DNA of 64,000 nt from Pantoea sp. AS-PWVM4 (GCF_000468095.1 NZ_ASZC01000006.1:186001-250000), one strand, 5' to 3'. Positions 29,541 to 40,495 are shown, counted from the stretch's first letter. Translations and numbers: made by a program. The notes: generated by a model from the letters alone, not told the origin.

Positions 29541-30632
29541 GTGAATTTACTCACTATGAGTACTGAGCTTGGTTTAGTTTTTCTGTTTTCCTTAGCGTTC
29601 CTGTTTTTTGCTCGCAAAGTGGCTAAAAAAATCGGACTGGTTGACACGCCAAACTCCAGAAAACGCCATCATGGAGCGATTCCGCTCGTCGGCGGGATTT
29701 CCGTCTATGCGGGGATCTGCTTCGCGTTTCTCATTTCGAATTACTATCTCCCGCATTCCTTGTTGTACCTCGGCTGCGCCGGGATGCTGGTGTTGGTTGG
29801 CGCGCTGGACGATCGCTTCGATATCAGCGTGAAAATCCGTGCTACGGTGCAGGCTACAGTCGCGATAGTGATGATGGCCGGAGCCAAACTCTATCTGCTT
29901 AGCCTCGGTTTTATTATCGGCCCGGTCGAACTGATTGTCGGGCCGTTTGGCTATGTACTGACGCTGTTTGCCGTTTGGGCGGCAATTAACGCCTTCAATA
30001 TGGTGGATGGGATTGATGGCCTGCTGGGCGGGCTGTCGTCAGTCACCTTCGGTGCGATGGGGATCATTCTTTACTTTGACGGGCAAACCAGCCTGTCAAT
30101 GTGGTGCTTTGCCATGATTGCCGCCACCATCCCCTATATCCTGCTTAACCTTGGTTTCCTCGGACGGCGTTATAAAGTGTTTATGGGTGATGCAGGCAGT
30201 ACCATGATTGGTTTCACCATCATCTGGATCCTGCTGGAAACCACCCAGGGATTAAGTCATCCGATAACCCCGGTCACCGCGCTGTGGCTGATTGCCATTC
30301 CCCTGATGGATATGGTTGCCATCATGTATCGCCGTCTGCGCAAAGGGATGAGCCCATTTTCTGCCGATCGCCAGCATATCCATCATCTGATCATGCGTGC
30401 GGGTTTTACGTCACGACAGGCGTTCCTGTTGATTACCGTGGCGGCGGCGATTCTGGCGGGTATTGGTGTCCTCGGTGAGTATTTGGCCTTCATCCCGGAA
30501 TGGGTAATGTTGGTATTGTTTTTGTTGGCATTTTTCTTCTATGGCTATTGCCTGAAGCACGCCTGGCGTGTGGCACGCAAAGTTCGCCGAATCAAACGTC
30601 GCTGGCAAAGCGTTGGCGATGATAAGAAATAA
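29541..30632 (+). CDS. wecA: UDP-GlcNAc:undecaprenyl-phosphate GlcNAc-1-phosphate transferase WecA
   Basis: WecA makes lipid I of enterobacterial common antigen (ECA) by loading GlcNAc-1-P on undecaprenyl phosphate, and also starts many O antigens. The GTG start at 29541 (MNLLTMSTELGL) follows GAGAG and matches E. coli; the product is 363 residues with about 11 helices. Family motifs are GALDDRFD, NMVDGIDGLLGG, VFMGDAGST and DRQHIHHLIMRAG. It is the first gene of the ECA operon. Confidence 0.96.
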   Translation: MNLLTMSTELGLVFLFSLAFLFFARKVAKKIGLVDTPNSRKRHHGAIPLVGGISVYAGICFAFLISNYYLPHSLLYLGCAGMLVLVGALDDRFDISVKIRATVQATVAIVMMAGAKLYLLSLGFIIGPVELIVGPFGYVLTLFAVWAAINAFNMVDGIDGLLGGLSSVTFGAMGIILYFDGQTSLSMWCFAMIAATIPYILLNLGFLGRRYKVFMGDAGSTMIGFTIIWILLETTQGLSHPITPVTALWLIAIPLMDMVAIMYRRLRKGMSPFSADRQHIHHLIMRAGFTSRQAFLLITVAAAILAGIGVLGEYLAFIPEWVMLVLFLLAFFFYGYCLKHAWRVARKVRRIKRRWQSVGDDKK

Positions 30633-30660
30633 ATCAGTACCCAGAAAAGGATCCCTTGTT

Positions 30661-31710
30661 ATGACCTCTGGAGTTGTGGAGAACGAACTGGATATTCGCG
30701 GCCTGTGCTGTACGCTATGGCGTGGTAAACGCTGGATCGTTGGTCTGGCGTTGCTGTTCGCGTTGCTGGCATGGCTGGTGTCTATGCTGATGAAACAGAC
30801 ATGGAGCACCACGGCGATCACCGATCGACCCACCGTCAACATGCTGGGGGATTACTTCGTCCAGCAGCAACTGCTCAAAAACCTTGATGTGCGTAACAAC
30901 ACGCTAAATCTCAGCTCGCCTGGGCCAACGGTCATGGATGATGTCTACCAGGAATTCATCATGCAACTGGCCTCATGGGACACTCGGCGGGATTTCTGGT
31001 TGCAGACCGACTACTATAAAAGCCGCAAAAGCGGTAACGCCCACAACGATGCGGCGTTACTTGATGATCAGATCAACAATATTCAGTTCACACCTGCCGA
31101 TCCGGCTCACAATACGTTGAACAGCGTCAGGCTGGTGGCCGAAAGCGCCAGTGATGCCAATAACCTGCTGCGACAGTACATTGCTTACGCCAGCGAACGG
31201 GCCGCGCGCCATTTGAATGCGGAGCTGAAAGGTGCCTGGCAGGCGCGAGCCGAACAGTTGCAGGCGCAGTTGAAGCGTCAGGAAGATGTGGCACAGGCGG
31301 TATTTGCCCGGCAGCGTCAGCGTATTGAGCAGGCGCTGAAAATCGCCAGCCAGCAAGGTATCAAAGAAAACCGCGCGCCGGTGACGGGTGAAACGCTACC
31401 GGACAGCGACCGCTTCCTGCTGGGGCAGCAAATGTTGCAGGCGCAGCTCGATACCTTGCAGGCCAGCGGTCCGGCGTACGATTTAAGCTATGATCAAAAC
31501 AGAGCGATGTTGAGTACATTGCAGGCCGGGCCGCGTGTGGATAAACAGTTTCAGACCTACCGCTATCTGCGTACACCAGAAGAACCGGTTAAGCGTGATA
31601 GCCCACGTCGGCTGTTTATGATGATCATGTGGGGCGTCATCGGCGCGCTGGTGGGAGCGGGGGTTGCATTGGTGCGCCGTCCGCGCCCGATGTCACCAAC
31701 GAGTCATTGA
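30661..31710 (+). CDS. wzzE: ECA polysaccharide chain-length modulator WzzE
   Basis: WzzE sets the length of ECA chains made by WzyE. The start at ATG 30661 ([16 protein letters not shown]) gives 349 residues. Two membrane helices flank a periplasmic, partly coiled-coil domain: one near residues 22-45 ([16 protein letters not shown]) and one near the C-terminus ([17 protein letters not shown]), the Wzz layout. It lies 28 bp after wecA. Confidence 0.94.
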   Translation: MTSGVVENELDIRGLCCTLWRGKRWIVGLALLFALLAWLVSMLMKQTWSTTAITDRPTVNMLGDYFVQQQLLKNLDVRNNTLNLSSPGPTVMDDVYQEFIMQLASWDTRRDFWLQTDYYKSRKSGNAHNDAALLDDQINNIQFTPADPAHNTLNSVRLVAESASDANNLLRQYIAYASERAARHLNAELKGAWQARAEQLQAQLKRQEDVAQAVFARQRQRIEQALKIASQQGIKENRAPVTGETLPDSDRFLLGQQMLQAQLDTLQASGPAYDLSYDQNRAMLSTLQAGPRVDKQFQTYRYLRTPEEPVKRDSPRRLFMMIMWGVIGALVGAGVALVRRPRPMSPTSH

Positions 31711-31720
31711 GAGAAGCCGC

Positions 31721-32845
31721 GTGAAAGTTCTGACCGTATTTGGTACTCGTCCTGAGGCGATCAAAATGGCACCGCTGGTGCAAGCGCTGGCCCAGGATTC
31801 GGCGTTTGAATCGCGCCTGTGCGTCACCGCCCAGCATCGTGAAATGCTTGATCAGGTGCTTCGTTTGTTCAATCTGCAACCCGACTATGACCTCAATATC
31901 ATGCGACCGGAGCAGGGACTGACGGAAATCACCTGTCGTATTTTGCAGGGCATGAAAACCGTATTGGCCGATTTCCGTCCCGATGTGGTGCTGGTACATG
32001 GCGATACCACCACGACGCTGGCTGCCAGCCTGGCGGCGTTTTATCACCAAATCCCGGTAGGGCATGTGGAAGCCGGTCTGCGAACCGGGAATCTGATGTC
32101 GCCCTGGCCGGAAGAGGCTAACCGTACCCTGACCGGGCACCTGGCAAGTTATCACTTCACGCCTACACAAAACTCACGAGAGAATTTGCTGCGCGAAAAT
32201 CTGCCGGAACAGCGGATTTTCGTCACCGGCAATACGGTGATTGATGCCTTGTTGTGGGTGCGTGATCGCGTACTGGACGACGCCGATCTGAACGCCCGGC
32301 TGACGGCGCATTATCCGTTCCTCGACTCGGAGAAAAAGCTGATTCTGGTCACCGGGCATCGACGGGAGAGTTTTGGCGACGGTTTTGAACGCATTTGCAG
32401 CGCGCTGGCGCAGATTGCCCGTCGGCACCCGCAGGCGCAGATCGTCTACCCGGTGCACCTCAATCCGAATGTCAGCGAGCCGGTCAATCGTATTCTGAGC
32501 GGGATCGAAAATATCGTTCTGATCGAGCCGCAGGAGTATCTGCCATTTGTCTGGTTGATGAACCGCGCATGGCTGATCCTCACGGATTCTGGTGGTATTC
32601 AGGAAGAGGCACCGTCACTTGGCAAACCGGTGTTGGTAATGCGAGACACCACCGAGCGCCCGGAGGCGGTTGCTGCTGGCACGGTCAGGTTGGTGGGTAC
32701 GGATATTGATAAAATTGTGGCAGAAGTCAGCCTGTTGCTGGACAACGATGAAGTCTGGCAGGCGATGAGCCATGCGCACAATCCTTATGGCGACGGCCAG
32801 GCCTGCGCGCGCATTTTGCAGGTTCTTAAAAATCATAGAGTTTAA
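31721..32845 (+). CDS. wecB: UDP-N-acetylglucosamine 2-epimerase (non-hydrolysing) WecB
   Basis: WecB converts UDP-GlcNAc to UDP-ManNAc for ECA. The start is GTG at 31721 ([19 protein letters not shown]), 10 bp after wzzE; the product is 374 residues. Motifs include [38 protein letters not shown] and [16 protein letters not shown] coding extension upstream would run into wzzE and was not used. Confidence 0.96.
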   Translation: MKVLTVFGTRPEAIKMAPLVQALAQDSAFESRLCVTAQHREMLDQVLRLFNLQPDYDLNIMRPEQGLTEITCRILQGMKTVLADFRPDVVLVHGDTTTTLAASLAAFYHQIPVGHVEAGLRTGNLMSPWPEEANRTLTGHLASYHFTPTQNSRENLLRENLPEQRIFVTGNTVIDALLWVRDRVLDDADLNARLTAHYPFLDSEKKLILVTGHRRESFGDGFERICSALAQIARRHPQAQIVYPVHLNPNVSEPVNRILSGIENIVLIEPQEYLPFVWLMNRAWLILTDSGGIQEEAPSLGKPVLVMRDTTERPEAVAAGTVRLVGTDIDKIVAEVSLLLDNDEVWQAMSHAHNPYGDGQACARILQVLKNHRV

Positions 32846-32847
32846 CC

Positions 32848-34107
32848 ATGAGTTTTCAAACCATTTCCGTTATTGGACTGGGTTACATTGGGCTGCCGAC
32901 CGCAGCCGTTTTTGCCTCTCGGGAAATTAAAGTGGTGGGCGTTGATATCAATGCCCACGCAGTCGAAACCATCAATCGTGGTGAAATTCACATTGTTGAA
33001 CCGGAACTCGACAAGGTGGTCCACGAGGCCGTGCGGCGCGGTTTTCTGCGCGCCACGACCCAGGTGGAAGCAGCCGATGCCTTTCTGATTGCGGTTCCCA
33101 CGCCTTTTATCGGTGATCACCAGCCGGATCTCAGCTATGTCCAGGCGGCAGCGTCTTCTATCGCTCCGGTATTAAAAGCGGGCGATTTAGTGATTCTCGA
33201 ATCCACTTCCCCGGTTGGGACGACGGAACAGTTGGCCGCCTGGCTGGCGACTGCGCGTCCTGACCTGCGTTTTCCGCAGCATGGTGAGGCACCCGATATC
33301 GCCATTGCCTACTGCCCGGAGCGCGTGTTGCCTGGCAAAGTGATGGTGGAGTTGATTGAAAACGATCGCGTGATCGGTGGCATGACACCCGCTTGCTCCG
33401 CGCGTGCCAGCGAGCTGTACCGCATCTTCCTGCGTGGCGAGTGTGTAGAAACCCACGCGCGCACGGCGGAGATGTGCAAGCTGACAGAAAACAGCTTCCG
33501 TGACGTTAATATCGCGTTTGCCAATGAACTGTCACTGATCTGCGCTGAACAGGGAATTAACGTCTGGGAACTGATTGCGCTGGCGAATCGCCACCCACGC
33601 GTCAACATTCTGCAACCCGGCCCTGGTGTGGGCGGTCACTGCATTGCTGTCGATCCCTGGTTTATCGTGGCGCAAAACCCGCAGCAGGCGCGTCTGATCC
33701 GCACCGCGCGAGAAGTTAACGATGCCAAACCGTTCTGGGTTTTGGATCAGGTGAAGCAGGCGTTAGCCGAATGCCTGACCGCCAGTGGCAAACGCGCCAG
33801 CGAAGTGAGTATCGCCTGCTTTGGCCTGGCGTTTAAACCCAATATTGATGACCTGCGTGAAAGCCCGGCCATGACCGTGGCAGAACTGATTGCCGATTGG
33901 CACAGCGGCGCCACCTGGGTAGTTGAACCGCATATCAACACGATCCCTAACCGCCTGGCGGGTAAAGCTACGCTGGTAACGACCAACGAGGCACTTCAAC
34001 AGGCTGATATTTTGGTGATGCTGGTTGATCACATGCCGTTCCGTGACATTGATGCTGCGCAGGTCACGCAGGCGTGGATTGTCGATACTAAAGGGGTTTG
34101 GCGATGA
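32848..34107 (+). CDS. wecC: UDP-N-acetyl-D-mannosamine dehydrogenase WecC
   Basis: WecC oxidises UDP-ManNAc to UDP-ManNAcA, the second sugar of the ECA repeat. The 419-residue protein has a Rossmann start (VIGLGYIGLPTAAVFA), the UDP-sugar dehydrogenase core around KLTENSFRDVNIAFANE, and the catalytic cysteine in GPGVGGHCIAVDPW. It lies 2 bp after wecB. Its final bases contain AAGGGG, 7 nt before an ATG that overlaps its stop and starts the rffG relic described separately. Confidence 0.97.
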   Translation: MSFQTISVIGLGYIGLPTAAVFASREIKVVGVDINAHAVETINRGEIHIVEPELDKVVHEAVRRGFLRATTQVEAADAFLIAVPTPFIGDHQPDLSYVQAAASSIAPVLKAGDLVILESTSPVGTTEQLAAWLATARPDLRFPQHGEAPDIAIAYCPERVLPGKVMVELIENDRVIGGMTPACSARASELYRIFLRGECVETHARTAEMCKLTENSFRDVNIAFANELSLICAEQGINVWELIALANRHPRVNILQPGPGVGGHCIAVDPWFIVAQNPQQARLIRTAREVNDAKPFWVLDQVKQALAECLTASGKRASEVSIACFGLAFKPNIDDLRESPAMTVAELIADWHSGATWVVEPHINTIPNRLAGKATLVTTNEALQQADILVMLVDHMPFRDIDAAQVTQAWIVDTKGVWR

Positions 34108-34151
34108 AACACTTTCTGGTCAACAACCATGTCCATCCGTGTCAGCATTAA
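34104..34151 (+). pseudogene. Putative relic of rffG start
   Basis: A 15-codon ORF begins ATGA, overlapping the wecC stop, with AAGGGG at a good 7-nt distance. Its product starts MKHFLV and then loses resemblance (NNHVHPCQH, stop). RffG/RmlB proteins of many enterobacteria begin, as I recall, MKRFLVTGGAGFIG. The ribosome site and first six codons therefore look like what remains after deletion of rffG and rffH. It runs over the wecD start and may serve to couple wecD translation. Six residues is slim evidence. Confidence 0.4.
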
Positions 34152-34836
34152 CCCACTGCCGTGGGAGAGTGGCTTCTTTAGCCTGAATACCGCGCGCCTC
34201 GATATCGATGGCGACACACCGCTGGCGCACGCATTGCAGCAGCCCTGTGGCTTGTGGCAAATCAAGGTCGCGGCTGAACGCAACGATGTGATCGATGCCA
34301 TCAGCCAGCACGGTTTTCAGTTGGTGGAAGGGGAAGCCGATCTCGCCATCAATATCAAACGTACCGAGCGGCAAACTGGCGTGCGCATCGCGCGTGAAGC
34401 GCAGATCCCGGCATTGCGTGCCGCCGCCGGAGTGGCGTTTCGTCTGAGCCGCTTTCGTACCCCGTGGTTTAAGGCGGATGACAGCAGCCGTTTCTACGCA
34501 CAGTGGATTGAGAACGCAGTACGCGGCACGTTTGATAACCAGTGCTTGATTGCCTGCGATGAACAGGGCGAATTGCAGGGTTTTGTCTCGATACGCGAGC
34601 AGGACGGTGATGCGCGCATTGGGCTGCTGGCGGTGTTGCCGGAAGCACAGGGTAAGGGTATCGGCCAGCGCTTGCTGCTGTCGGCCGCTGACTGGGGGAG
34701 GGTGCGCCAGCTTAATCGGCTACGTGTTGCTACCCAACTCAGCAATCTGACGGCGATGCGTCTCTATTTACGCAGCGGTGCACGGCTGGAAAGCACGGCT
34801 TACTGGTTCTACAGGAACGCACATGATCCCATTTAA
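34129..34836 (+). CDS. wecD: dTDP-4-amino-4,6-dideoxy-D-galactose acetyltransferase WecD
   Basis: WecD (RffC) acetylates TDP-Fuc4N to TDP-Fuc4NAc, the third ECA sugar. The 235-residue GNAT protein has RFYAQWIENAVRGTFDNQC and the acetyl-CoA loop VLPEAQGKGIGQRL. The ATG at 34129 aligns with the E. coli start (PLPWESGFF versus PLTWENAFF) but lacks a Shine-Dalgarno sequence; translation may depend on the small upstream ORF. It overlaps wecE by 14 nt. Normally rffG and rffH precede it. Confidence 0.93.
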   Translation: MSIRVSINPLPWESGFFSLNTARLDIDGDTPLAHALQQPCGLWQIKVAAERNDVIDAISQHGFQLVEGEADLAINIKRTERQTGVRIAREAQIPALRAAAGVAFRLSRFRTPWFKADDSSRFYAQWIENAVRGTFDNQCLIACDEQGELQGFVSIREQDGDARIGLLAVLPEAQGKGIGQRLLLSAADWGRVRQLNRLRVATQLSNLTAMRLYLRSGARLESTAYWFYRNAHDPI

Positions 34837-35953
34837 TGCGCCCCCGATCGTGGGCAGCGAAATTGAATATATGCAATCGGCGATGGCCAGCGGCAAGCTC
34901 TGCGGCGATGGCGGCTTTACCCGGCGTTGCCAGCAATGGATGGAGCAGCATTTCGGCAGCAAAAAGGTTCTGCTGACGCCTTCCTGCACGGCCTCGCTGG
35001 AGATGGCTGCGTTGCTGATTGATATCCAGCCCGGCGATGAAGTGATTATGCCGAGCTACACCTTTGTATCCACGGCCAATGCCTTTGTGCTGCGTGGTGC
35101 CACAATCGTGTTTGTGGATGTGCGCCCCGATACATTGAACATCGACGAAACCCTGATTGAAGCGGCGATCACCGAGAAAACCCGCGCTATCGTGCCAGTC
35201 CATTACGCCGGTGTTGCCTGCGAAATGGACACCATTATGGCGCTGGCGGCAAAGTATCAGCTTTACGTGATTGAAGATGCAGCGCAGGGGGTGATGTCAA
35301 ACTACAAAGGGCGTGCGCTTGGCACCATCGGTCATATTGGTTGTTTTAGCTTCCATGAAACCAAAAACTACACCGCAGGTGGTGAAGGCGGAGCTACGCT
35401 GATTAATGACGCAAAAATGGTCGAGCGTGCTGAGATAATCCGGGAAAAAGGCACCAATCGTAGCCAGTTCTTTCGTGGCCAGGTGGATAAATACACCTGG
35501 CGCGACATCGGCTCCAGCTATCTGATGGCGGATTTACAGGCCGCGTATCTCTGGGCGCAGCTCGAAGTGGCCGAGCGTATCAATCAGCAGCGCCTGCGCC
35601 TGTGGAATAACTATTATGCGGCGCTTCAGCCGCTGGCGGCTGCCGGACGCCTTACCTTGCCGGTGGTGCCAGGCGACTGCCGCCACAACGCGCATATGTT
35701 TTACATCAAACTGCGTGACAGCAGCGATCGTCAGGCGCTGATCAACTGGATGAAAGAAGCCGAAATTCTCACCGTTTTTCATTACATCCCACTGCATTCA
35801 TCACCGGCGGGCGCGCGTTTTGGCCGCTTCCACGGCGATGATGTTGTCACCACCCGTGAGAGCGAACGTTTGCTGCGTTTGCCACTGTTCTACAATCTGT
35901 CGGACAACAATCAGCGCACGGTGATCAATTCCCTGTTGAGCTTCTTTGCCTGA
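34823..35953 (+). CDS. wecE: dTDP-4-amino-4,6-dideoxygalactose transaminase WecE
   Basis: WecE (RffA) is a PLP aminotransferase that turns dTDP-4-keto-6-deoxyglucose into dTDP-Fuc4N. The start at ATG 34823 (MIPFNAPPIVGSE) gives 376 residues, matching E. coli. DegT/DnrJ-family landmarks are GDEVIMPSYTFVSTANAF, EDAAQG and the PLP lysine in FSFHETKNYTAGGEGG. It needs the product of RffGH, not encoded nearby. Confidence 0.96.
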   Translation: MIPFNAPPIVGSEIEYMQSAMASGKLCGDGGFTRRCQQWMEQHFGSKKVLLTPSCTASLEMAALLIDIQPGDEVIMPSYTFVSTANAFVLRGATIVFVDVRPDTLNIDETLIEAAITEKTRAIVPVHYAGVACEMDTIMALAAKYQLYVIEDAAQGVMSNYKGRALGTIGHIGCFSFHETKNYTAGGEGGATLINDAKMVERAEIIREKGTNRSQFFRGQVDKYTWRDIGSSYLMADLQAAYLWAQLEVAERINQQRLRLWNNYYAALQPLAAAGRLTLPVVPGDCRHNAHMFYIKLRDSSDRQALINWMKEAEILTVFHYIPLHSSPAGARFGRFHGDDVVTTRESERLLRLPLFYNLSDNNQRTVINSLLSFFA

Positions 35954-37206
35954 TGTCACTCGCTAAAGCCTCGGTGTGGACCGCGTCGTCCACGCTGGTC
36001 AAAATTGTTGCTGGGTTGCTGGTGGTCAAATTGCTGGCCGTCAGTTTCGGCCCGGAAGGCATCGGCCAGGCCGGAAACTTCCGTCAGCTGATTACCGTGC
36101 TTGGTGTGCTGGCCGGTGCCGGCATATTTAACGGCGTGACCACCTATGTGGCGCAATTTCAGCAGCAACCCGCGTCGCTACGGGCTGTCACCGGAACGGC
36201 ATCCGCGCTGGTGCTTGGCTTCTCCACGCTACTGGCGGTGGTGTTTTTGCTGGCTGCGGCACCGATTAGCCGGGCGTTATTCGGCCACGATCATTATCAG
36301 GGCGTGGTACGCATCGTGGCATTTCTCCAGCTTGGTATCGCTTGGGCGAATCTGACGCTGGCATTGTTGAAAGGTTTTCGTGATGCACGCGGTAACGCGT
36401 TGGCGCTGATTGCCGGTAGCCTGATTGGCGTGGTGGCGTATGCGCTGTGCTGGTGGATCGGCGGTTACGCCGGAGCATTGGTTGGGTTAGCGCTGGTGCC
36501 TGCGCTGGTGGTGATCCCAGCGCTGATGATGTTGCGACGTCATCAGCAGGTGTTGCCACTACGTTGGTTAAAACCGGTCTGGGAGCCGGAACTGGCGCGC
36601 AATCTGGCGAAGTTTACCCTAATGGCGCTGATCACCTCGGTGACGCTGCCGGTGGCCTGGGTGTTGATGCGAAACCTGCTGGCGCAACAGCAAGGCTGGG
36701 CGCAGGTCGGGTTGTGGCAAGGTGTCACCAGCATTTCTGATGCGTATCTGCAATTTATCACCGCCACCTTTAGCGTCTGGCTGTTGCCAACCCTGGCCCG
36801 GCTGGAGCATAAGCCACAGATTGCGCGGGAAATTTTGCGCGCGCTGCGCTTTGTTTTGCCCGCGGTGGCGGCTGCCAGCTTCTGCGTCTGGTTATTGCGT
36901 GATGTGGCCATCTGGCTGCTTTTCTCCACAAAGTTCGCCGCGATGCGCGATCTGTTTGTCTGGCAACTGTGTGGTGACGTGTTCAAAGTCGGTGCCTATG
37001 TCTTTGGTTACCTGGTTATCGCTAAAGCGTCGCTGCGTTTCTATATTTTGACGGAAGTCAGCCAGTTCATCTTACTGATGGCGTTTTCCCACTGGTTGAT
37101 TCCGCTACATGGGACGGTCGGTGCCGCACAAGCCTACATGGCGACCTACATTTGCTACTTTGCGCTCTGCTGTGGCGCTTTTACCCTTTATTGCCAAAGA
37201 AAATGA
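35953..37206 (+). CDS. wzxE: ECA lipid III flippase WzxE
   Basis: WzxE moves the lipid-linked ECA trisaccharide to the periplasmic face. The 417-residue protein is almost wholly hydrophobic with about 12 helices, typical of the MOP/PST flippases. It starts MSLAKASVWTASSTLVKIVAG and overlaps the wecE stop by one base. E. coli WzxE has 416 residues. Confidence 0.95.
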   Translation: MSLAKASVWTASSTLVKIVAGLLVVKLLAVSFGPEGIGQAGNFRQLITVLGVLAGAGIFNGVTTYVAQFQQQPASLRAVTGTASALVLGFSTLLAVVFLLAAAPISRALFGHDHYQGVVRIVAFLQLGIAWANLTLALLKGFRDARGNALALIAGSLIGVVAYALCWWIGGYAGALVGLALVPALVVIPALMMLRRHQQVLPLRWLKPVWEPELARNLAKFTLMALITSVTLPVAWVLMRNLLAQQQGWAQVGLWQGVTSISDAYLQFITATFSVWLLPTLARLEHKPQIAREILRALRFVLPAVAAASFCVWLLRDVAIWLLFSTKFAAMRDLFVWQLCGDVFKVGAYVFGYLVIAKASLRFYILTEVSQFILLMAFSHWLIPLHGTVGAAQAYMATYICYFALCCGAFTLYCQRK

Positions 37207-38273
37207 CGTTAACTCATGTGCTGGGATCGGATATCCCCCATCATAATCACACCGTGCTGCGCTTCTTTAATGATGTGATTAGCGCGCAACTGCCGCAGGA
37301 TACGCCTCGTCGATTTATGGTGGTCACACCAACGCCAGACGCATTACAGGCTTATCAGGCATTGCAAATTGAAACCTTTCCCGACAAGCGGGCGCTGGCA
37401 CGGGCGGTGATCAACCGTGCGACAGACCGGCAGCAGCGCTTCTTTTTCCACGGGCAATTTAATCCCGGGCTTTGGCTGGCGTTGTTGAGTGGCAAACTGC
37501 GGCGCAACCAGGCGTTCTGGCATGTATGGGGCGCAGATTTATATGAAGAGGGCAGCGGTCTGAAGTATCAGCTGTTCTATCTGCTGCGGCGTCTCGCGCA
37601 AGGGCGTATGGCGCGCGTGTTCGCGACACGCGGCGACCTGCACCATTATCAGCAACGGCATCCGCGGGTGCCGACATCTTTGCTTTATTTCCCGACACGG
37701 ATGCCGGAATGTGCCGTGCCTGTTGCGACAGAACCGCATGATTTTACCGTGTTGTTGGGTAATTCGGGCGATCGCAGCAATCGCCATATCGCGGGTTTGC
37801 AGGCTATCAAGTCACAGTTTGGTGACCAAATAAAGGTGGTGATACCGCTTGGCTATCCCGCTAATAATGATACATATATTAACGAAGTCGCTACTGAAGC
37901 CGCGTTACTTTTCCCCAATGGGCAGGTTACGCTGTTGCGCGATAAGATCGATTTTGACGCCTATCTTGCGCTGCTCAGCCGTTGCCACCTGGGTTATTTT
38001 ATGTTTGAACGCCAGCAGGGGATTGGTACCCTCTGCCTGCTGATTCAGGCTGGCATTCCGTTTGTTCTCAGCCGCAAAAACCCGTTCTGGCGCGATCTTA
38101 GTGAGCAGGGATTACCGGTGTTGTTCAGCGACGATGCTCTGGACAGCGCGCGGGTCGCAGAGGCACAGCGCCAGCTGATGCAGTGCGGTCCTGCCTCCAT
38201 CGCATTCTTTGCCCCCGGCTATCTGGCAGGGTGGCGCGAGGCACTCACTCTGAGTGAAACGGAGAACTTATGA
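37203..38273 (+). CDS. wecF: TDP-Fuc4NAc:lipid II Fuc4NAc transferase WecF
   Basis: WecF adds the third sugar, Fuc4NAc, to make lipid III. The ATG at 37203 overlaps the wzxE stop (ATGA) and yields 356 residues, like E. coli WecF (359). Conserved stretches are [47 protein letters not shown] and [10 protein letters not shown]. The next gene overlaps by four bases. Confidence 0.95.
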   Translation: MTLTHVLGSDIPHHNHTVLRFFNDVISAQLPQDTPRRFMVVTPTPDALQAYQALQIETFPDKRALARAVINRATDRQQRFFFHGQFNPGLWLALLSGKLRRNQAFWHVWGADLYEEGSGLKYQLFYLLRRLAQGRMARVFATRGDLHHYQQRHPRVPTSLLYFPTRMPECAVPVATEPHDFTVLLGNSGDRSNRHIAGLQAIKSQFGDQIKVVIPLGYPANNDTYINEVATEAALLFPNGQVTLLRDKIDFDAYLALLSRCHLGYFMFERQQGIGTLCLLIQAGIPFVLSRKNPFWRDLSEQGLPVLFSDDALDSARVAEAQRQLMQCGPASIAFFAPGYLAGWREALTLSETENL

Positions 38274-39613
38274 CCCTCTTGCAGTTCAGCGGTCTGCTGG
38301 TGGTGTATTTGTTCTCGCTGGGTTTTATCCTGACTCTGACCTGGCGGGAATTTAAACGGGTGCGTTTCAACTTCCACCTGTTCTTTACCATTCTGTTTTT
38401 ACTGACATTTTATTTTGGCTTTCCACTGACCAGCATTCTGGTGTTCCGCTTCAATATGGCGGTGGTGCCCGCAGAATTTCTGTTGCAGGCGCTACTGGCT
38501 GCCACCAGTTTCTATGCCATCTATTACGTGAGCTACAAAGTCCGTTTGCGTCCGGCCACTCGCGTGCCGCGCAAACCCTGGTTGCAGATGAACCGGGTGG
38601 AAACCCATCTCACCTGTCTGCTGTTGGCGCTGGTGGCAATCGGCACCGTAACGGTGTTTTTCCTGCATAATGGCTTGCTGCTGTTCCGGCTGACGGCCTA
38701 TAACCAGATCTTCTCCAGCGAAGTCTCCGGTGTAGCGCTAAAACGCTTCTTCTACTTCTTCATCCCGGCGATGTTGATTCGTTACTTCCTCAACCCGACG
38801 CTGCGTCAGTGGCTGCTGTTTTTGCTGGTTTCCGTGGCTTTTGGCCTGCTGACCTATGCGTTGGTGGGGGGCACGCGCGCGAACATCATCATCGCCTTTG
38901 CGCTGTTCCTGTTTATCGGTATTACCCGCGGCTGGATCACGCTGTGGATGCTGGCTGCTGCGGGGGTGCTGGCGATTGGTGGCATGTTCTGGCTGGCGCT
39001 GCGTCGTTATAACCTCAATGTGATGGGGGATGAGGCGTTTTACACCTTCCTTTATCTGACGCGCGATACCTTCTCTCCGTGGGAGAATCTGGCGTTGTTG
39101 TTGCAGCACTACGACAAAATCTCGTTTCAGGGCTTGGCCCCAATGTGGCGTGATTTTTACGTATTTATTCCGAGCTGGCTGTGGCCGGGACGTCCGTCGA
39201 TGGTGCTGAACAGCGCTAACTACTTTACCTGGGAAGTGCTGAATAACCACTCCGGGCTGGCGATCTCGCCAACGTTACTTGGGTCGCTGTTGGTGATGGG
39301 TGGCGTGTGGTTTATTCCGCTGGGTGCCGTTGCGGTGGGCCTGTTAATGAAAGGCTTCGATACGCTGTACGCGCGTGGTCGTCATGAGACTAATCGCTAT
39401 AACGGGGCCATTTTGCAAAGTTTTTGTTTTGGTGCGGTGTTTAACATGATCGTGCTGGCGCGTGAGGGGCTGGATGCCTTCGGGTCACGCGTGGTGTTTT
39501 TCTGCGTTATTTTTGCCGCCTGCTTATTGGTGGCGAAGTTGCTTTACTGGCTGCTGGACCGTGCCGGATTGATCCGACAACGCGGTGAGCCGGTGTTACC
39601 CAGCCCTTTTTAA
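38270..39613 (+). CDS. wzyE: ECA polymerase WzyE
   Basis: WzyE polymerises ECA trisaccharides in the periplasm. It is a 447-residue integral membrane protein with about 11 helices and a large periplasmic loop ([20 protein letters not shown]). Family landmarks include [14 protein letters not shown] and [14 protein letters not shown]. It overlaps wecF by four bases. Confidence 0.94.
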   Translation: MTLLQFSGLLVVYLFSLGFILTLTWREFKRVRFNFHLFFTILFLLTFYFGFPLTSILVFRFNMAVVPAEFLLQALLAATSFYAIYYVSYKVRLRPATRVPRKPWLQMNRVETHLTCLLLALVAIGTVTVFFLHNGLLLFRLTAYNQIFSSEVSGVALKRFFYFFIPAMLIRYFLNPTLRQWLLFLLVSVAFGLLTYALVGGTRANIIIAFALFLFIGITRGWITLWMLAAAGVLAIGGMFWLALRRYNLNVMGDEAFYTFLYLTRDTFSPWENLALLLQHYDKISFQGLAPMWRDFYVFIPSWLWPGRPSMVLNSANYFTWEVLNNHSGLAISPTLLGSLLVMGGVWFIPLGAVAVGLLMKGFDTLYARGRHETNRYNGAILQSFCFGAVFNMIVLAREGLDAFGSRVVFFCVIFAACLLVAKLLYWLLDRAGLIRQRGEPVLPSPF

Positions 39614-39637
39614 CCTCCGGGGACAACAGGAAAACGT

Positions 39638-40387
39638 TTGACGTTGAATACGATAAAAAAAGAGGAGCGGCGTTATTCGCTACGCGGTATCGATCTCTAC
39701 GCTTTTCAGGATGGGGCGTCCTTTCTCGACTTTCTTCTGCCTGACGAGAAGCCGCGCAGTGGTACGCTGGTGGCGATCAATGCCGAAAAGATGTTGACGC
39801 TGGAAAGCGATGCACAAGTCCGTGCGTTGATTGAGCAAGCCGAATTTAAATATGCCGATGGCATCAGCATTGTACATTCGTTACGCAAGAAATATCCGCA
39901 GCTACGGGTAAACAGAATTGCCGGAGCCGATTTGTGGGAGGCATTGATGGAACGTGCTGGCCGCAGTGGCATCCCGGTCTTTTTGATTGGCGGTCGTGAC
40001 GCTGTGTTGCAGGAAACCTGCGAAAAACTACGCCGTCAGTGGCAGGTGAACATTGTCGGCAGCCAGGATGGCTATTTTACCCCGGATGAGCGCGAGGCGT
40101 TATTTACGCGTATTGCTGCCAGCAAAGCGCAGATTGTGACTGTCGCGCTGGGATCGCCACGTCAGGAGTTGCTGATGCGTGATTGCCGCGCCCATTGGCC
40201 CGACGCGCTGTATATGGGGGTAGGTGGCACCTATGATGTGTTTACCGGGCGGGTGGCGCGCGCGCCCCGTAGCTGGCAAAAACTTGGGCTGGAATGGCTG
40301 TATCGCTTGATTCGTCAGCCTTCGCGCTGGCGACGCCAAATAAAGTTGCTGAAATATTTAGGCTATCACTGGCGCGGCGATCTCTGA
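39638..40387 (+). CDS. wecG: UDP-ManNAcA:lipid I transferase WecG
   Basis: WecG adds ManNAcA to lipid I, giving lipid II of ECA. The 249-residue GT26 (WecG/TagA/CpsF) protein begins at TTG 39638 with AGGA 9 bp upstream; no closer ATG exists. Motifs are [45 protein letters not shown] and [13 protein letters not shown]. It is the last wec gene. In E. coli yifK follows; here the tRNA cluster does. Confidence 0.94.
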   Translation: MTLNTIKKEERRYSLRGIDLYAFQDGASFLDFLLPDEKPRSGTLVAINAEKMLTLESDAQVRALIEQAEFKYADGISIVHSLRKKYPQLRVNRIAGADLWEALMERAGRSGIPVFLIGGRDAVLQETCEKLRRQWQVNIVGSQDGYFTPDEREALFTRIAASKAQIVTVALGSPRQELLMRDCRAHWPDALYMGVGGTYDVFTGRVARAPRSWQKLGLEWLYRLIRQPSRWRRQIKLLKYLGYHWRGDL

Positions 40388-40495
40388 TATTGCTGATTAA
40401 TGCAGCAATTTCTGGTTGGGGCAGGCATAAAGTGCAGTATTTATCGACGGAATGCACAAAGCGTAACCAAACGCGTTTTTTTATGAAAAAAGCAC

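Noticed and set aside
34104..34151. Reading the wecC-wecD junction ORF as a functional new small gene
   Set aside because: Too short, overlapping genes on both sides; better explained as an rffG relic that couples translation.
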